64,000 nt of DNA from Prorocentrum cordatum (GCA_963575745.1 CAUYUJ010020557.1:38501-102500), one strand, 5' to 3'; numbered from the stretch's first letter, positions 1-10,999 are shown. Translations and numbers: made by a program. The notes: a model not told the origin generated them from the sequence alone.

Positions 1-965
1 CTCTCGTCCGTGGGGATTCCTGCAGCATTGAGCGTGGCCCGCATGTCCTCCTCCCCCATCTCGATGTCTGAAATTTCATCATCTTCAGGCTCTTGTGCAG
101 GTGGCTCTGGAGCCTGGGGCGAGGGTGGCTTTGCCTGCGGCGCCTGCTGCAGCTTGGTGACCGTCTCCGCCATAGCTTGTAGCCCAGCCGTAAGATCAGG
201 CCCCAAGCCCAGAGTACTGGCGACACGCCCCAGCTTTTCCACCGACACCGCAAACCCAGGAAGCATCTCATGGAGCGTGGGCGGCCGTTCCTGCTCTGGC
301 GGGCGGGCCTGGGACATGGCTTTGCGCGTATCCTCCTCGAGCCCGACCACTTCAGCGGAAGCCTCCACGAGCTTGGCCTCAGCCTTGTCCAAGTGTCCCT
401 GCAGCTCCAGGATCTTGGCTCTCTGCTCCTCGACCGCCCTGCGTACGCTGGACTCGTGGGACCTCGCATGCTGGAGCTTCGCCGCCAGCGATCGAGCCTG
501 GTCCTCAATCGGGCGTCCGTCAAACAGCTCCCGCTCCAAAGTCTCCTTCTCCTTCTTGAAATTGGCCAGCACCGTCGCGTCCCTGTCGGAGGAGAGCATG
601 GGCATGATGGAGTCCAGCTCCTTGATGCGCTTGCGTTTCTCCTCAGCTCCGTCGGGCTGTGACTGCGCCCATGGTGGTGGCGGTGATGGCTCAGCCTTCT
701 CTGCGGTGAGCCTCTTGACCTGTTCTTCGAGCTGTGCACACCGAGCAGCGAGGCCTTTGTCCACTGGGCTGGGGCCCTTGGATCCCGCAGCATGGACGCT
801 GGGGGTCTTTCCTCGCTTGTACTCTTTGAACACCACCGACTTATGAAGCTGACACTGCTTGCAGTACAACGTACCTCCTGCATTGAACCACGGCTTGCCA
901 GTGACAGAGTGGACGCACGACTTGCATATCCACGGTTCGTCAGCAGCAACCCTCCGAGGAGCCAT
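1..965 (-). CDS. Zinc-ribbon/coiled-coil protein, N-terminal 321 residues (runs off the left edge)
   Basis: The minus strand is open without a stop from an ATG at 965 to the window edge, and the matching plus-strand frames are only shadows. The start MAPRRVAADEPW is followed by a four-cysteine zinc-ribbon-like motif, CKSC at residues 14-17 and CKQC at 35-38, in a basic region. Heptad-like, charged, coiled-coil-type sequence covers about 71-90 and 135-215. A Pro/Gln-rich linker lies near 275-292, and an acidic stretch with EPEDDE and DIEMGEED lies at about 292-307. A relict spliced leader lies 167 nt upstream with no intron evident between, so this copy probably came from a trans-spliced mRNA. 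I recall similar proteins as large families in dinoflagellate gene sets and suspect an ORF1-type nucleic-acid-binding protein of a non-LTR retrotransposon, but no reverse transcriptase is in the window. Molecular function is unknown. Confidence 0.72.
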   Translation of the reverse strand, partial: MAPRRVAADEPWICKSCVHSVTGKPWFNAGGTLYCKQCQLHKSVVFKEYKRGKTPSVHAAGSKGPSPVDKGLAARCAQLEEQVKRLTAEKAEPSPPPPWAQSQPDGAEEKRKRIKELDSIMPMLSSDRDATVLANFKKEKETLERELFDGRPIEDQARSLAAKLQHARSHESSVRRAVEEQRAKILELQGHLDKAEAKLVEASAEVVGLEEDTRKAMSQARPPEQERPPTLHEMLPGFAVSVEKLGRVASTLGLGPDLTAGLQAMAETVTKLQQAPQAKPPSPQAPEPPAQEPEDDEISDIEMGEEDMRATLNAAGIPTDE

Positions 966-1132
966 GGCGTTCGCAGGAGACTGGGCCACGGGCTCCTGTG
1001 CTGGGAGGCCGTGCCGCAAGCTGCGATGCGTGGGGCGGACCACGCACCGCTCTGCCTGGGGCGAACCAGGCGAAGGATGAAAGCTGGCCGCGGACTAGCG
1101 GTATCCACTTTGTTCCCTGGGGAAACCAAAAC

Positions 1133-1154
1133 CTTGAGCCAAAATGGCTACGGA
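1133..1154 (-). other. Relict dinoflagellate spliced leader (genomic SL copy 1)
   Basis: Read on the minus strand, the 22 nt start TCCGTAGCC, contain ATTTTGG and end GGCTCAAG, a full-length match to the dinoflagellate SL consensus (first base D, here T). It lies 5' of the minus-strand CDS that starts at 965, with 167 nt of putative 5' UTR between. In dinoflagellates the SL is added to mRNAs by trans-splicing, so a genomic SL directly upstream of a reading frame marks a reverse-transcribed mRNA that reintegrated. An SL RNA gene is the alternative, because the next bases are GT, but the adjoining ORF favours a retrocopy. Confidence 0.88.
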
Positions 1155-1345
1155 GGAGGAAGGAGAGGAGGAAGGAGAGGAGGAAGGAGAGGAGGAAGGA
1201 GAGGAGGAAGGAGAGGAGGAAGGTAGGAGGAGACGAGGACAGGAGAAGGAAGGAGGAGAGGAGGAAGGAGGACGGAGAGGAGGAGGAGGACGGAGGGGAG
1301 GAGGAGGGAAGGAGGGGGGGGGGGCAGGACGAGGAGGAAGAGGGC
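1150..1345. repeat. GGA/GGAGAGGAGGAA microsatellite abutting SL copy 1
   Basis: A 12-bp GGAGAGGAGGAA unit repeats about five times, then decays into irregular GGA and G-rich purine sequence. On the minus strand this is TCC-rich and merges without a gap into the first bases of the SL. The Glu-rich and Ser/Pro-rich open frames across it are composition artefacts. Confidence 0.85.
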
Positions 1346-1522
1346 CAGGAGGGGAGCAGGAAGTTAGGGCGGGTCCGGCCAAGGGGGGGGATGGGGGGGG
1401 ACCTCCAGCGCCCGCCGCTGCGGCTCCGAGAGGGCGTGCAGTAGGAAGCTGCGGCGCTGCTCCTGCGGGGCCGATGGTTTCGCTCCCCTGCGATGTCGCG
1501 GCAGTTCCAGGGGCAGGAGATC

Positions 1523-1709
1523 GGCGGCGAGCGGGGGTGGGAGTGAGAAGGGGACGGCCTTCTCAAAGGCGGCGGGGCTTCTCACGCGCCCTCTGGCATT
1601 CTGAGACGTGCTCTGTGTCTTCGGGGAAGGCTCAGAAAACATGTTGCGGGGGACTTCAGAGCCTTCTCAGACGGTCCGCCCCTTCTCACTTCCCCCAGGG
1701 CTCGCCGCC
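1523..1709. mobile_element. MITE-like inverted-repeat element, family J copy 1
   Basis: The left end GGCGGCGAGC...GTGAGAAGGGG and the reverse complement of the right end match over about 34 bp. A second copy lies at 48566-48762 with the same internal order, including CCTTCTCA..GGCGGCGGG and GTCTTCGGGG. A weaker, CTTCTCAGG-rich relative may lie near 26560-26680. It has no coding capacity, and no clear target-site duplication was found. Confidence 0.6.
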
Positions 1710-1749
1710 GAGAAGAGGGATCAGGGAGAAAGGAAAGGAGGAGGGAGAA

Positions 1750-2095
1750 GAACCACACACACACACACACCTCATCCTTCTCGTCGTTTCTCCTCCCTCC
1801 ATCCTAACGCCACGGTGGGATCTGATCAGACGTGGAACGACGATGGGGCCAACCTCAAGCCCACTATGCCCAACACAATTGGTACAACAAACTTAAGCCC
1901 CCAAGTCCGTAATCGCATAGCAAGGCGTGAGACAAAAACACACACATCAACACTGGGCGGAGACGAGCACGGACGAGTAATAGTCCCAAAGTGTATCGGC
2001 TTGGCGAAAGGAATCTTCTCTTGTCAAAAGACACGATGCCTGGGACCTGCTAGTCAGGAAATGCCTCGCGACAGGGGTGCCAACTCTCCGCACAA
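1750..2095. other. Gene-free spacer
   Basis: It contains a short CA run near 1755-1771. I see no gene or recognisable repeat family in the rest. Confidence 0.4.
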
Positions 2096-2099
2096 AAAG

Positions 2100-2795
2100 T
2101 ATACGGTGAGCTCTCATGTGCTATGCTGAGAGATGTTATGATCTGTTATGCCATGATGTGTTGCGACATGAGACTTGTCTATATTGTCACACTGCGGTGC
2201 TGTTTCTGCGCTATGCTATGATGGTGACATGTTGTGTTGTGTTTACGCGAATGCGCTGTGCTACGTCATTGCAGCGGCATGACTAAGCTAGGCTGTGCTG
2301 TGGCATGCTGTTGCTGGAGGATGTGTTACGACAGATAAATTACATACAATGGTGTGCTACGCTATGAGATGGCACCTTGTATGGGGTATTACTCTATGCT
2401 ACGATATGAAATGTCATATCATGCATGTGCAACGCAATTGCTATGATGTGATATGTGAGGCTGCGACTTGAAATGCTACTGCTATGCTGAAATGAGCCAT
2501 GCCAAACATGTGGCAATGCTATGAACATTGATATGGTGATGATATGATAATGCTATGATGACTGCAGATCGAGGGTATCACTCCGTCAATGATGGTACGG
2601 CCATGCAGCGATAACGCGTTGTTAATGCTACGCCGAAACTAGGCTACGTTGTGAGGAACTGCGCTATTGATCTGCATAGTCTCCGTTGCTGTGCTGTGAT
2701 GTGATACACTTCGATATGTGAAGTTCTGCAGTGGTATGCCATGAAATCATGTGACGTCGTATCGTGCCATGATATGAAACTATACGCTGAACTCG
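2100..2795. repeat. Degenerate TATGATGTG-type minisatellite
   Basis: About 700 bp are built from decayed copies of short words such as GCTATGATGTG, TATGCTATGATG and ATGCCATGATATG. The tract is more AT-rich than its surroundings, and all frames are broken by stops. It looks like an old, diverged short tandem repeat. Confidence 0.6.
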
Positions 2796-3060
2796 GCCAG
2801 GTCATTCAATGCTGCGTTTCTCCAGAAAAGGGCGGGGGAGCCGGGAGGAATAGGGATCCTCCAAATCCTCCTCCAACCCCAAGTGATCTGACAACATACT
2901 TTGCGTTGCGCACGACGCGATCATCTCCGTGATCTCGCGCCGTCCACGTGGGGAGAGGCACCTCTCTGGCCTAGACTGCCAAGCGCGAATCTTCGCGCCA
3001 CCGCATGAGACCCGGCCAATTCTGAGCGCCCTGCTCCTCATCTCAATCCTCCTCCAACGC

Positions 3061-3223
3061 TGAAGGGGAACTGGAACACACAAATAAATACACACAAATA
3101 AAAATATCCCCCATATTTTCCCATATTTTCTGGGTTTTTGTCTTCCCCACCCCTTCCCATATTTTCCCATATTTTCTGGGGAATCGAGATTTAATTGTGT
3201 CTGTGTGTTTCTTTTCCTCCTGA
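3061..3223. mobile_element. MITE-like element, family C copy 1, with 5-bp target duplication
   Basis: The element runs from TGAAGGGG to TTTCCTCCTGA and is flanked by AACGC on both sides (3056-3060 and 3224-3228). Internal landmarks shared with three other copies (24532, 32415, 47696) are CACACAAATAAATACACAC, repeated CCCATATTTTC and TTAATTGTGTCTGTGTG. The ends are only weakly inverted. A peptide-like frame, KKHTDTI..KYGKIWE, recurs between copies but shifts frame in one, so it is not called coding. Confidence 0.72.
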
Positions 3224-3447
3224 AACGCGTCCGGCGCTGGCATTAGCAGGGGCACGCCACGCCTGTCAGAATACGCTCGACCACGGAGACCGCGGCCCCC
3301 TGCCACGACCGCCAGATCGACAGCCTCGGCCGTTCCGCCGTGCAAAAAAGACCACCCGCGACGTGCAAGGAAGAGAAGGGCACGGCAACGCCACGCAGCA
3401 ACGCGCCCTTCCGGGGTGGAGTTTGCGCAGTCTTGCAGAATTCACAC

Positions 3448-3630
3448 GCGCTTTGGGCGTTGCTTAATGGGGGGTCACAAATGGGGGGGTCAGAAACGGT
3501 CCCCTTTCGTGCCCCTTTCGGGCCCCTCCGGACCCCCAGGGGGCTCGTTTAGGTACCGTTTGGGTACCTTTTCGGACCACCCTCGCCACCCCCCCATTTA
3601 TGACCCCACCATTACGCAACGCCCAAGCGC
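3448..3630. mobile_element. MITE-like inverted-repeat element, family A copy 1
   Basis: The left end GGGCGTTGCTTAATGG..GGTCACAAATGGGGGGG matches the reverse complement of the right end GGGCGTTGCGTAATGG..GGTCATAAATGGGGGGG over about 35 bp. The interior carries two GGTACC motifs and GGGCCCCTCCGG. A second copy lies at 56801-56973 with nearly the same interior. No coding capacity. Confidence 0.72.
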
Positions 3631-4330
3631 TGAGCTGGTCAGCATCGCCGGGCACCAGCTCAAAACCAGCAGGGTCCCCACCGCAATACAGATGCATGTG
3701 GCTGAATACAATTGCCACGGGCACGGCCTACGAAGTGGTGGAAGGGTGCGAAGGGCACATCGACGAGATGGCAACTATCGACGCGAGCTCCATCTTTGCC
3801 TCCTCATCCGACTCATCCTCGATATTGACACGTCCATCATCGTCATCCCCCCATCGGCCTCGACCTTCGCACGTGAATCCAGCACGACTTTCCACCTCTC
3901 GTCCACATGATAATTACTCAGTGTCCATTGCTTCGTACTGCGAACCAGCAGTGCGGTGGTCGCGGCGCCTGACATACATGGCGCAGCAGCTTCGCCACGC
4001 GAGCAACCAATGTGTTGCCTGCACCGCCCACTAATCCTCGAGCAGACATCCCCACCCCGAATATGAGTACGGACATACACAGATCGCGGACACGACCCAA
4101 CTCACTACGAAGGAGCACACGCTCGTGCACTCACTCGCCAAAAACAAGAACAACAAGATAAGCATGAACATTCGTATGTTTGCAAACATTTCTCTGATCG
4201 GCGCTGGACACCCTCCCCCAGCGCGCGAAGCGCGCCAGGGACGGCGCCGGAGGCGACGTACAGGAGGGTCCAGCGCTGACCAAAGAAATTGGCCTGGACC
4301 TCCGACGACTCATGCTGCGCAATTTGCTTA
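3631..4330. other. Gene-free unique-looking sequence
   Basis: There are short open frames on both strands, but none has recognisable domains or a convincing composition. I see no repeat family here. Confidence 0.35.
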
Positions 4331-4484
4331 GTATACGATCGATCACACACACACACGCACAAATTGCTCGGTGGCACACTGGGGGGGGGGCCCAAAACAA
4401 ACTAGTTTTCTTGTGAAGCGGCGCAGCTGACCTGACAACTCGCGAAGACCGCACATAGGCGAAGTCAGGACAGAAAAAACGCTC

Positions 4485-6025
4485 ATACACACAAACGCAA
4501 ACACAAACACAAACACACTTACAACACATACGCACAACACGCACATTCACACACAGTCACACATACGCACTCATCCACACGCGCACACACAGACGAAACA
4601 AACAAACACACACACATGCACATGCACACGCACACGCACACACAACCACACACACACACACGCACATACACACACACACGCACACACAACACACTCACAC
4701 ATACACACATACGCACTGTAATACACACGCGCGCAAACCCGCACGCATACCCACACGCATGCACGCGCACCCACTCGCACACACTCACACGCACGTGCGC
4801 GCACGCGCACTCACGCACACGCACACAGCCGCACGCACCCGCACGCACACGCACATGCTCGCAAATGCACGCACGCGTTATAGCGCTCGCGGCCTCGAGC
4901 GCAGCGACGAGACGAAAAGAGGCAAGCACACCGAACGGACCACGCGCGCGCCAGCCTCAGAGGAGGGCCGAATCATATACCATTCAAGCGTGGATGGCAA
5001 GGAGAAAGCGCGGACGAGAGAAGGGCCCGACCTGGCGCATGGTAGGAACTTACACGGCTACAAGCGGCGGCAAGGACACCGACAAGGGAGATGGCAGACA
5101 CACGCACGCACACGCACGCACATGCACACGCACGCATACACACGCACATACACACGCACACACACACACACACACACGCGCACACACACACACACACACG
5201 CGCACACACACGCACACTTTTAAGCGGTAGCGGCCTCGCTAGCGGCGACGAGGCGGAATAAATCAACACACGAGCCCACACACACACGCACACGCACAAA
5301 TATACGCACACACAGGCACACGCGCGCACACGACGACGCACACATACACGCACACACGCACGAACACGTGCGCACACGCACACACGCGCACACGAGCCGC
5401 ACACGCCCACACGCGCACACGAGCACATGCGCCAACGCACGCACGCGCACACGCGCACACGCTCACGCACGCACACGCGCACCAACACCCGCGCCCTCGC
5501 ACGCACACGCACGCACATGCACGCGTACGCGTACACGCACGCGCACACGCACACGCACACGCAAACGCACACGCACACGCACGTGCACGCGCAACCGCAC
5601 ACGCAAATGCACGCGCACGCGCACAAGCACACGCACGCGCACGCACACAAGCACGCGCACACGCAAACACACACGCGCACACGAACGCGCACACGCGCAC
5701 ACGCGCACACGAGCACACACGCACACACGTACACACGGTCTCCCCCACCACACACACACATGCACACACGCACGCACGCACGCACGCACCGACACCACAC
5801 ATACACACACACACTTTTTGGTCAGCGGCGAGGCGGCGAACTCTGCTCCAGCGAGATGCTAGAAAGGGGCACCAACTAGCGAATTGGCAGGCGGGCAAAG
5901 AGAGGGGGGGGGGACACACCACGCACACACACACAAACACACTCACACACTCACACGCTCACATACTCACACGCCGACACACGCACACCCACACACGCAC
6001 ACACACACACACACACGGTGTCATA
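4485..6025. repeat. CA/GCACAC microsatellite blocks separated by a shared motif
   Basis: Four long CA-rich tracts (about 4485-4870, 5095-5216, 5266-5815 and 5920-6021) consist of CA and CGCACA words. After the first three comes a related motif around GCGGCCTCG..AGCGGCGACGAGGCGRAA, at about 4885-4920, 5224-5262 and 5822-5842. The whole therefore looks like a large tandem repeat of tract plus motif. The long Cys/Val and Thr/His frames are artefacts. Confidence 0.8.
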
Positions 6026-6059
6026 CGCAAACACGCACGCACGCACTGTTCGCTCGGCG

Positions 6060-6620
6060 GGCGCCGCCGCGGATCTGTGCCGGTCCACGGACCCCCGCGG
6101 GAGACGCGGGTCGTGCAGCAAACGGAATGGGGCACCAGGAGAGGACAGGTCGAGAAGAGACCATGGAGACGGGGCGCGCCCCGACTCACCACACACACGG
6201 ACCCAGGCGTGCGGGGACACACGACAAACTCGCACGTTCCTGTGAAAGCATGTTGCCTCCACGTAGAAGCAGAACCATGAGATCGTGATTCAACCCATGC
6301 GCTCCGATTGCACCTCGACCCTCATGATCCAGCGATCGCTTTCCCACTCCACACTTCCTCTGTTGATCCCGCTACGGCGATGTGCGGGGGACCTGCCACA
6401 TTTCAACCTGGATCCACGTCATCGACTTTTCTGGGAAACCACTTTCGGCCGTACGTGCGCGGAGACATGGTCGCGGGTGTGGACGTCCCTTGAGGTCTCC
6501 AGAGATCCCAAATAATCCACCGACCCTTTTGGGTCTCCCGCGTGTGAGACTGTTACCCCTCCCCAAACCCCTTCCCAGGGAGGCCCCTCTGGCGGGCTTG
6601 GATGGGGGGGTCTGTGTAAA
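6060..6620. other. Gene-free spacer
   Basis: No recognisable gene, RNA or repeat family was found. Confidence 0.35.
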
Positions 6621-6769
6621 ATATGCTGGCGGACTCGGCCGCCACAGAGATGTTCCCGGACGGCCTGCATAGCTTCGGCATATCTCTCGTGGGCTTCTCG
6701 ACGATCCCCGATGGCACGAAGTTGTTCAAACATGGCTTCAAGACAACACTCGGAGCCTCCAAGACGCCA

Positions 6770-8290
6770 CCCGAGGGCTTCCACAGGACCCCCCCGAGGG
6801 CGCCAACAAGCTTAAATTGGGCTATTCCCTGGCGTAAGCCGCTAGTTTGGGCACGCTCATTCAGACGCCCTCCCCAGGGACCGGCGACGGGCCAAGAGGC
6901 CTCCAGGAGGGCCCCACGATGACTCCAGGCGGCCACGGGCCAGCAAAAGAGATGCCAAAGGCAGCCCCAGATGACCCCGCAAGGGCTCAAGACCGCCCAA
7001 GACGGCCCCGTGACGGCCCATCGCGGGCCCTGCCCCCTATACCCAACCCGAGATGTTCCGAATACGACCCGCACGGCGCCGCGGACGGCCCCGGGGAGCC
7101 CCCCATCCAGCATCCCGCGGACCTCCCGCGAGGGCGCAACAAGCCGACCTTTGCCCATGCCCCATGCAAAGCTGGAACTTTGGGCACGCTCCTCCAGCCG
7201 CCCTGCCCAGCCACCCGGAGGGATAGCCCCGCGGCGACGCCTGGCGGCTACAGGGCGGCTCAAGAGACGCCCAGGGCAGCCCAGCCATGGCTCCGAGACG
7301 GGCCCCCGACCGCCCAAGATGGCCCCACGACGAGGAGGAGGGAGGAGGAGGAGGAGGAGGAGGAGGAGGAGGAGGAGGAGGAGGAGGTACGAGGAGGAGG
7401 TAAGAGGAGGAGGAGGAGGAGGAGGAGGAGGAGGAGGAGGAGGAGGAGGACGAGGAGGAGGAGGAGGAGGAGGAGGAGGAGGCCCCACCCAGCTCAAGAT
7501 GGCCCCAAATACAGCCATCGCAACACCGCAAGGAACGCCAGATGACGAGCGAATGGGCTTTTCTAGCCACGGCGAGCCTCGGCCACGCTTCGGCTCGGAA
7601 TCCGAAATCCAAGGAGCGTCTCGACAACCAGAGCCCCTCCAGAGCTCCTCCTCCTCCTCCTCCTCCTCCTCCTCCTCCTCCTCCTCCCCAGGGTGGTCCT
7701 TGTCTCAATGCCTTGACTGTGCGGCCCGCAAGCAAGCGCGGACTGCCCAGGATGGCCCCTCGAGGCCCCGCAGAGGCTCCAAAAGGGTTCCCTGGAGACC
7801 CCCCCCGCGAGGGCCCCGACAAGCCAAACTTGGCTCGTTCCCTGCGGAGAGCTGCTGCCACTTTTGCTACGCTCGTTCAGACGCCGTGCCCGGCGACCCG
7901 GAACGGGCCAAGAGGCCTGCAGGCCCCACGACGGCTCTGGCTGGCCCCCTGGACGGCCCAAGAGACGCCCAAGACCGCCCAAAAATGACCCCGTCACCAG
8001 GTCAAGACCGCCCAAGATGGCCTCAATACAGAGGAGGAGGAGGGGGAGGAGGAGGAGGAGGAGGGGGAGGAGGAGGAGGAGGAGGAGGAGGAGGAGGAGG
8101 AGGAGGAGGAGGAGGAGGAGGAGGAGGGGTACGAGGAGGAGGAGGAGGAGCAGGAGGAGGATGAGGAGGAGGAGGAGGAGGAGGAGGAGGAGGAGGAGGA
8201 GGAAGCCCCACCCAACCCAAGATAGCCCCAATTTCGGCCCGCAAGGCGCCGCAGACGGCCCAGGAGGGCCCCCACAGACGCCCCAGGTCT
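6770..8290. repeat. Higher-order array of GGCCCCAAGA-type minisatellite with embedded GGA tracts
   Basis: An anchor of the type TTTGGGCACGCTC.TTCAGACGCC followed by GGCGACGGGCCAAGAGGCC recurs near 6847, 7180 and 7867. Between anchors lie degenerate GGCCCCAAGA/CCCAAGACGGCC words. GGA tracts occupy 7328-7485 and 8033-8203, and a TCC tract 7647-7687. Both GGA tracts are followed by GCCCCACCCA.C.CAAGAT, so tract and flank were duplicated together. All frames are open because the words lack stop codons. Confidence 0.7.
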
Positions 8291-8308
8291 AGGACGGCTC
8301 CCACAGCT

Positions 8309-8467
8309 GTAACCAGCCTCGAACGTATCCCTATCCCAAAGATGGGCGAGCAAAAAGCGAGGACAATCTCAGGGATAGGCCCTCAGAAACTGAGAGAATC
8401 CTTAAGATCGGCATCGAGGTGAGGTGATGCCAAACATAGGGATAGGCATATGTTTCAAACTGGTAAC
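8309..8467. mobile_element. MITE-like inverted-repeat element, family B copy 1
   Basis: The left end GTAACCAGCCTCGAACGTAT and the right end CATATG..CTGGTAAC are inverted repeats. The second copy (24308-24466) has sharper ends, 28 of 30 bases paired. A nested internal inverted repeat contains AATCTTAGGGAT/ATCCCTAAGATT in copy 2. No coding capacity. Confidence 0.68.
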
Positions 8468-8569
8468 AAAAGACCCCCCACGAGAGACCCCCCCTCCCGG
8501 TCACGCTTGGGCCCCCAGGACGCTTGCCTCCGAAACGCCAGAAAAGATCGGCGGATGTGGCGCAAGCCT

Positions 8570-10910
8570 GTGGAACCCACGTCTGGAAGTGACGTGTTGC
8601 CGGAGGCGGCAAGTCCGCGGATGCTGTAATGCAACGGGTCCAATGTACCCAGTGACTACACAAGTTCTACCTATGTTTATCTTGCAATATTATATCTCCC
8701 CCCTGCACCCCCCCTGGAATCACGCTACTTCCGTCGACCCAAACGTGACGGACCCCTTCTAGGCTTCGCAGCCTACAGGAACCTATGGAAAATCTATGGC
8801 TTGGGCTCCTGGGGCCTCTTGGAGGTCCCAGAGTGCGTCGAGACGGCTCAAGATGACCTCACGACGGGCCAAGACGACCCCAAGACGGCCCAAGATGCTC
8901 CCAGGAGGGCCCAAAAAGCCCCTAAGAATGCCCAGGAGGGCCCTGCCTCCAGAGGCCCAAATCATTCATTTCCCTAAGTAGGTTTTGAAGGATTTTCGGA
9001 TTCTCGCCGTTTTCGACTCTCAGGGGCCCATGGTGGCCGAAGCAGCCTCCCAATTGACACCAACACGACCCAAAATGCTCCCACGAAGGCCCCAAGAGGG
9101 CCCAAGAGGGCCGCAAGGCGGCCCAAAGACGCCCCCAAGACGGTCTTCGAGGCCCCCAAGACGGCCCAAAAGGACCCCAAAGAGCCCCAAGGCGGCTGCG
9201 AGAGGCCCACAGGACGGCCTCCCGAGGGGCCAGATGACGGCGCAAGAGCGCGTCAAGGCGGCCCGAGACGGCACCAAGAGGCCTCCAATCAGCCCCCAGG
9301 AACCACCAAGAGGCCCCCAAGGGGCCTCCAAGAGGCCTCGAAGAGGTTTCCACCAGGCCCCGCAACGACTGGATTGCACGTGCTCTGGACGTGCACCCCC
9401 CGAAGCGAAAGGAATTCACTTATGGAAATGACGTGCTGCCGGAGGGCAGGTCTGCGGAGGCGATAATGCAAAGTATCCTATGTATCCGATTGTTGCACAA
9501 TTGCATCGCATCCCAGAATCATATGATTGCTGCATGTTTGTGCTATTTCACTTGATTGTGCAATCCCCCATAGCCCCCCGCAGAAGCCACGCCACTTCCG
9601 CCGACCAGGATGGTCCCCCCCCTCTTGGCCTCAAAACCTACAGAAGCCAATGGAACATCAATGATTGGGGCCCCTTCGGCCCCCAGAAACCTCCCAAGAC
9701 GGCCCAAGAGGGCCCCAAGAGGACCCCCAAGAGCGCTTCCAGAGGCAAACATTATTTCCCTGAAGCTTTTGGAGGACTTTAGCATTCTCGTCTTTTTTCG
9801 ACACGAAGAGGCCCATGACAGCCTAAGCAACATCCACTATGGCCCCAAGACGGGGCCAAAGACCCGCAAGAGGACCCCAAGCCGGCCCAAAAGGGCCACC
9901 GCCAGAGGCCCACAGGGTTTCCTCCGAAGGGGCCAAACGGCGCAAGAGCCCCAAGACGGCCCAAGACGGCCCTTAAGAGGCCCCAAGAGGCCCCCAAAAG
10001 GCCCCCTGAAACCCCAAGAGGCCTCCAAGAGGCTCCAACGAGGCCCTCACCAGGCCCCGCAACGACTGGACGTGCTCTGGACGTGCACCCCGCGAAGCGA
10101 GATGAATCCACGTCCGGAGGTGAGGTGCTGAGCGGCAGCGTTTTTCGGCGAACGCCTTAATGCAGCGTATCTAATGTATGTAAGTATTGCGTAAATGCTC
10201 TGTTCTGTACTACATTATAATGTCTCCCCCCCTAACCCCCCCCCGCCACGGGCCATCCCACATCCGTCGACACAAAAGTGGAGGACCCCTTCTCGGCCCC
10301 GAAACCTAGAAAAACCCAAGTTCTCTACTGGGGTCTCTTGGGGGTCCAAGAGGACGTCAAGACGGCTCAAGATGGCATCAGTACGGGCCAAAACGGCTGC
10401 AACACAGACAAAGATGGCCCCAAGAGTGCCCCAAAGGCCCCACGACGGCCCAGGGAGCTCCCCAAGAACACCTCCAAGAGCGCCTCCAGAGGGCAAAAAC
10501 ATTGGTTTGTCTCAGGTTATCATCGATTTTAACGATCTCGCCTTCTTCGACTCTCAGAGGCCCATGACGGCCCGAGAAGCCTCCAAGATGCCTCCAAGAG
10601 GCCCTCAGGCCTCAAGAGAAGCCAAAGACAGCCTCCTAAGAATGACCCTGTGCTCTATGTTGCCCAAAGAGGCGCCAAGACGCCAACGAGGCCCCCAAAA
10701 CTGCTCAAGAGGCCTCTAAAATTGCCCAAGGAGCCCACAAGAGTCACCAGGCAGCCCAGAGAGGCCCCCAAGACGGCCTCCGAAGGGGCCAGACGGCGCA
10801 ACGGAGCCCCAAGACCGCCCACGGGCCCCCCTAAAGCCCTAAAGAGGCTCCAAAAAGACCCCCAGAGGCCCCCAAGAGACCTTCAGGCCCCCAAAAGGCC
10901 CTGAAGATGT
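8570..10910. repeat. Three-copy higher-order tandem repeat (700-850 bp units)
   Basis: Each unit holds a motif CGTGC..CCCCGAAGCGA..GAA (9390-9415, 10083-10107), a CCGGAGG..GCGG..TAATGCA block (8595-8635, 9435-9472, 10115-10165) and a pyrimidine-rich CCCCCC..CGCCACTTCCGTCGAC block (8700-8745, 9570-9605, 10225-10272). It also holds a GGCCCCAAGA minisatellite and a TTTGGAGGATTTTCG..TCTCGCC..TTCGAC block (8985-9020, 9770-9802, 10525-10555). A fragment with CACCCCGCGAAGCGAGAG..AATC recurs at 11180-11205. It is an array of dispersed-repeat blocks, not a gene. Confidence 0.68.
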
Positions 10911-10999
10911 CACAAGACACCATCAAGAGGCCCGCATCATTGTATACGAATGGCGCGTTGTTGCTATGCTCATCGTGATTTCGCGTTGCCTTGTGCTAA

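Noticed and set aside
10-846. A 278-codon plus-strand frame at the left edge
   Set aside because: It is antisense to the minus-strand zinc-ribbon/coiled-coil frame, which has the CxxC motifs, a natural composition and the SL upstream.
1133-1154. SL copies read as SL RNA genes
   Set aside because: Each is followed within 170 nt by a protein-like frame in the same orientation, and the two downstream sequences differ. I see no shared SL RNA intron. This is not fully excluded for copy 1, which is followed by GT.
2802-3345. Conserved peptide KKHTDTI..KYGKIWE in family C copies
   Set aside because: It occurs only inside the short repeat element, changes frame in the copy at 47696 and lacks a consistent start or stop.
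6553-8353. Poly-Pro, poly-Ser, poly-Leu and poly-Glu frames over GGA/TCC tracts
   Set aside because: Triplet repeats without stop codons give long frames in several phases on both strands. No gene signal remains outside the repeat.
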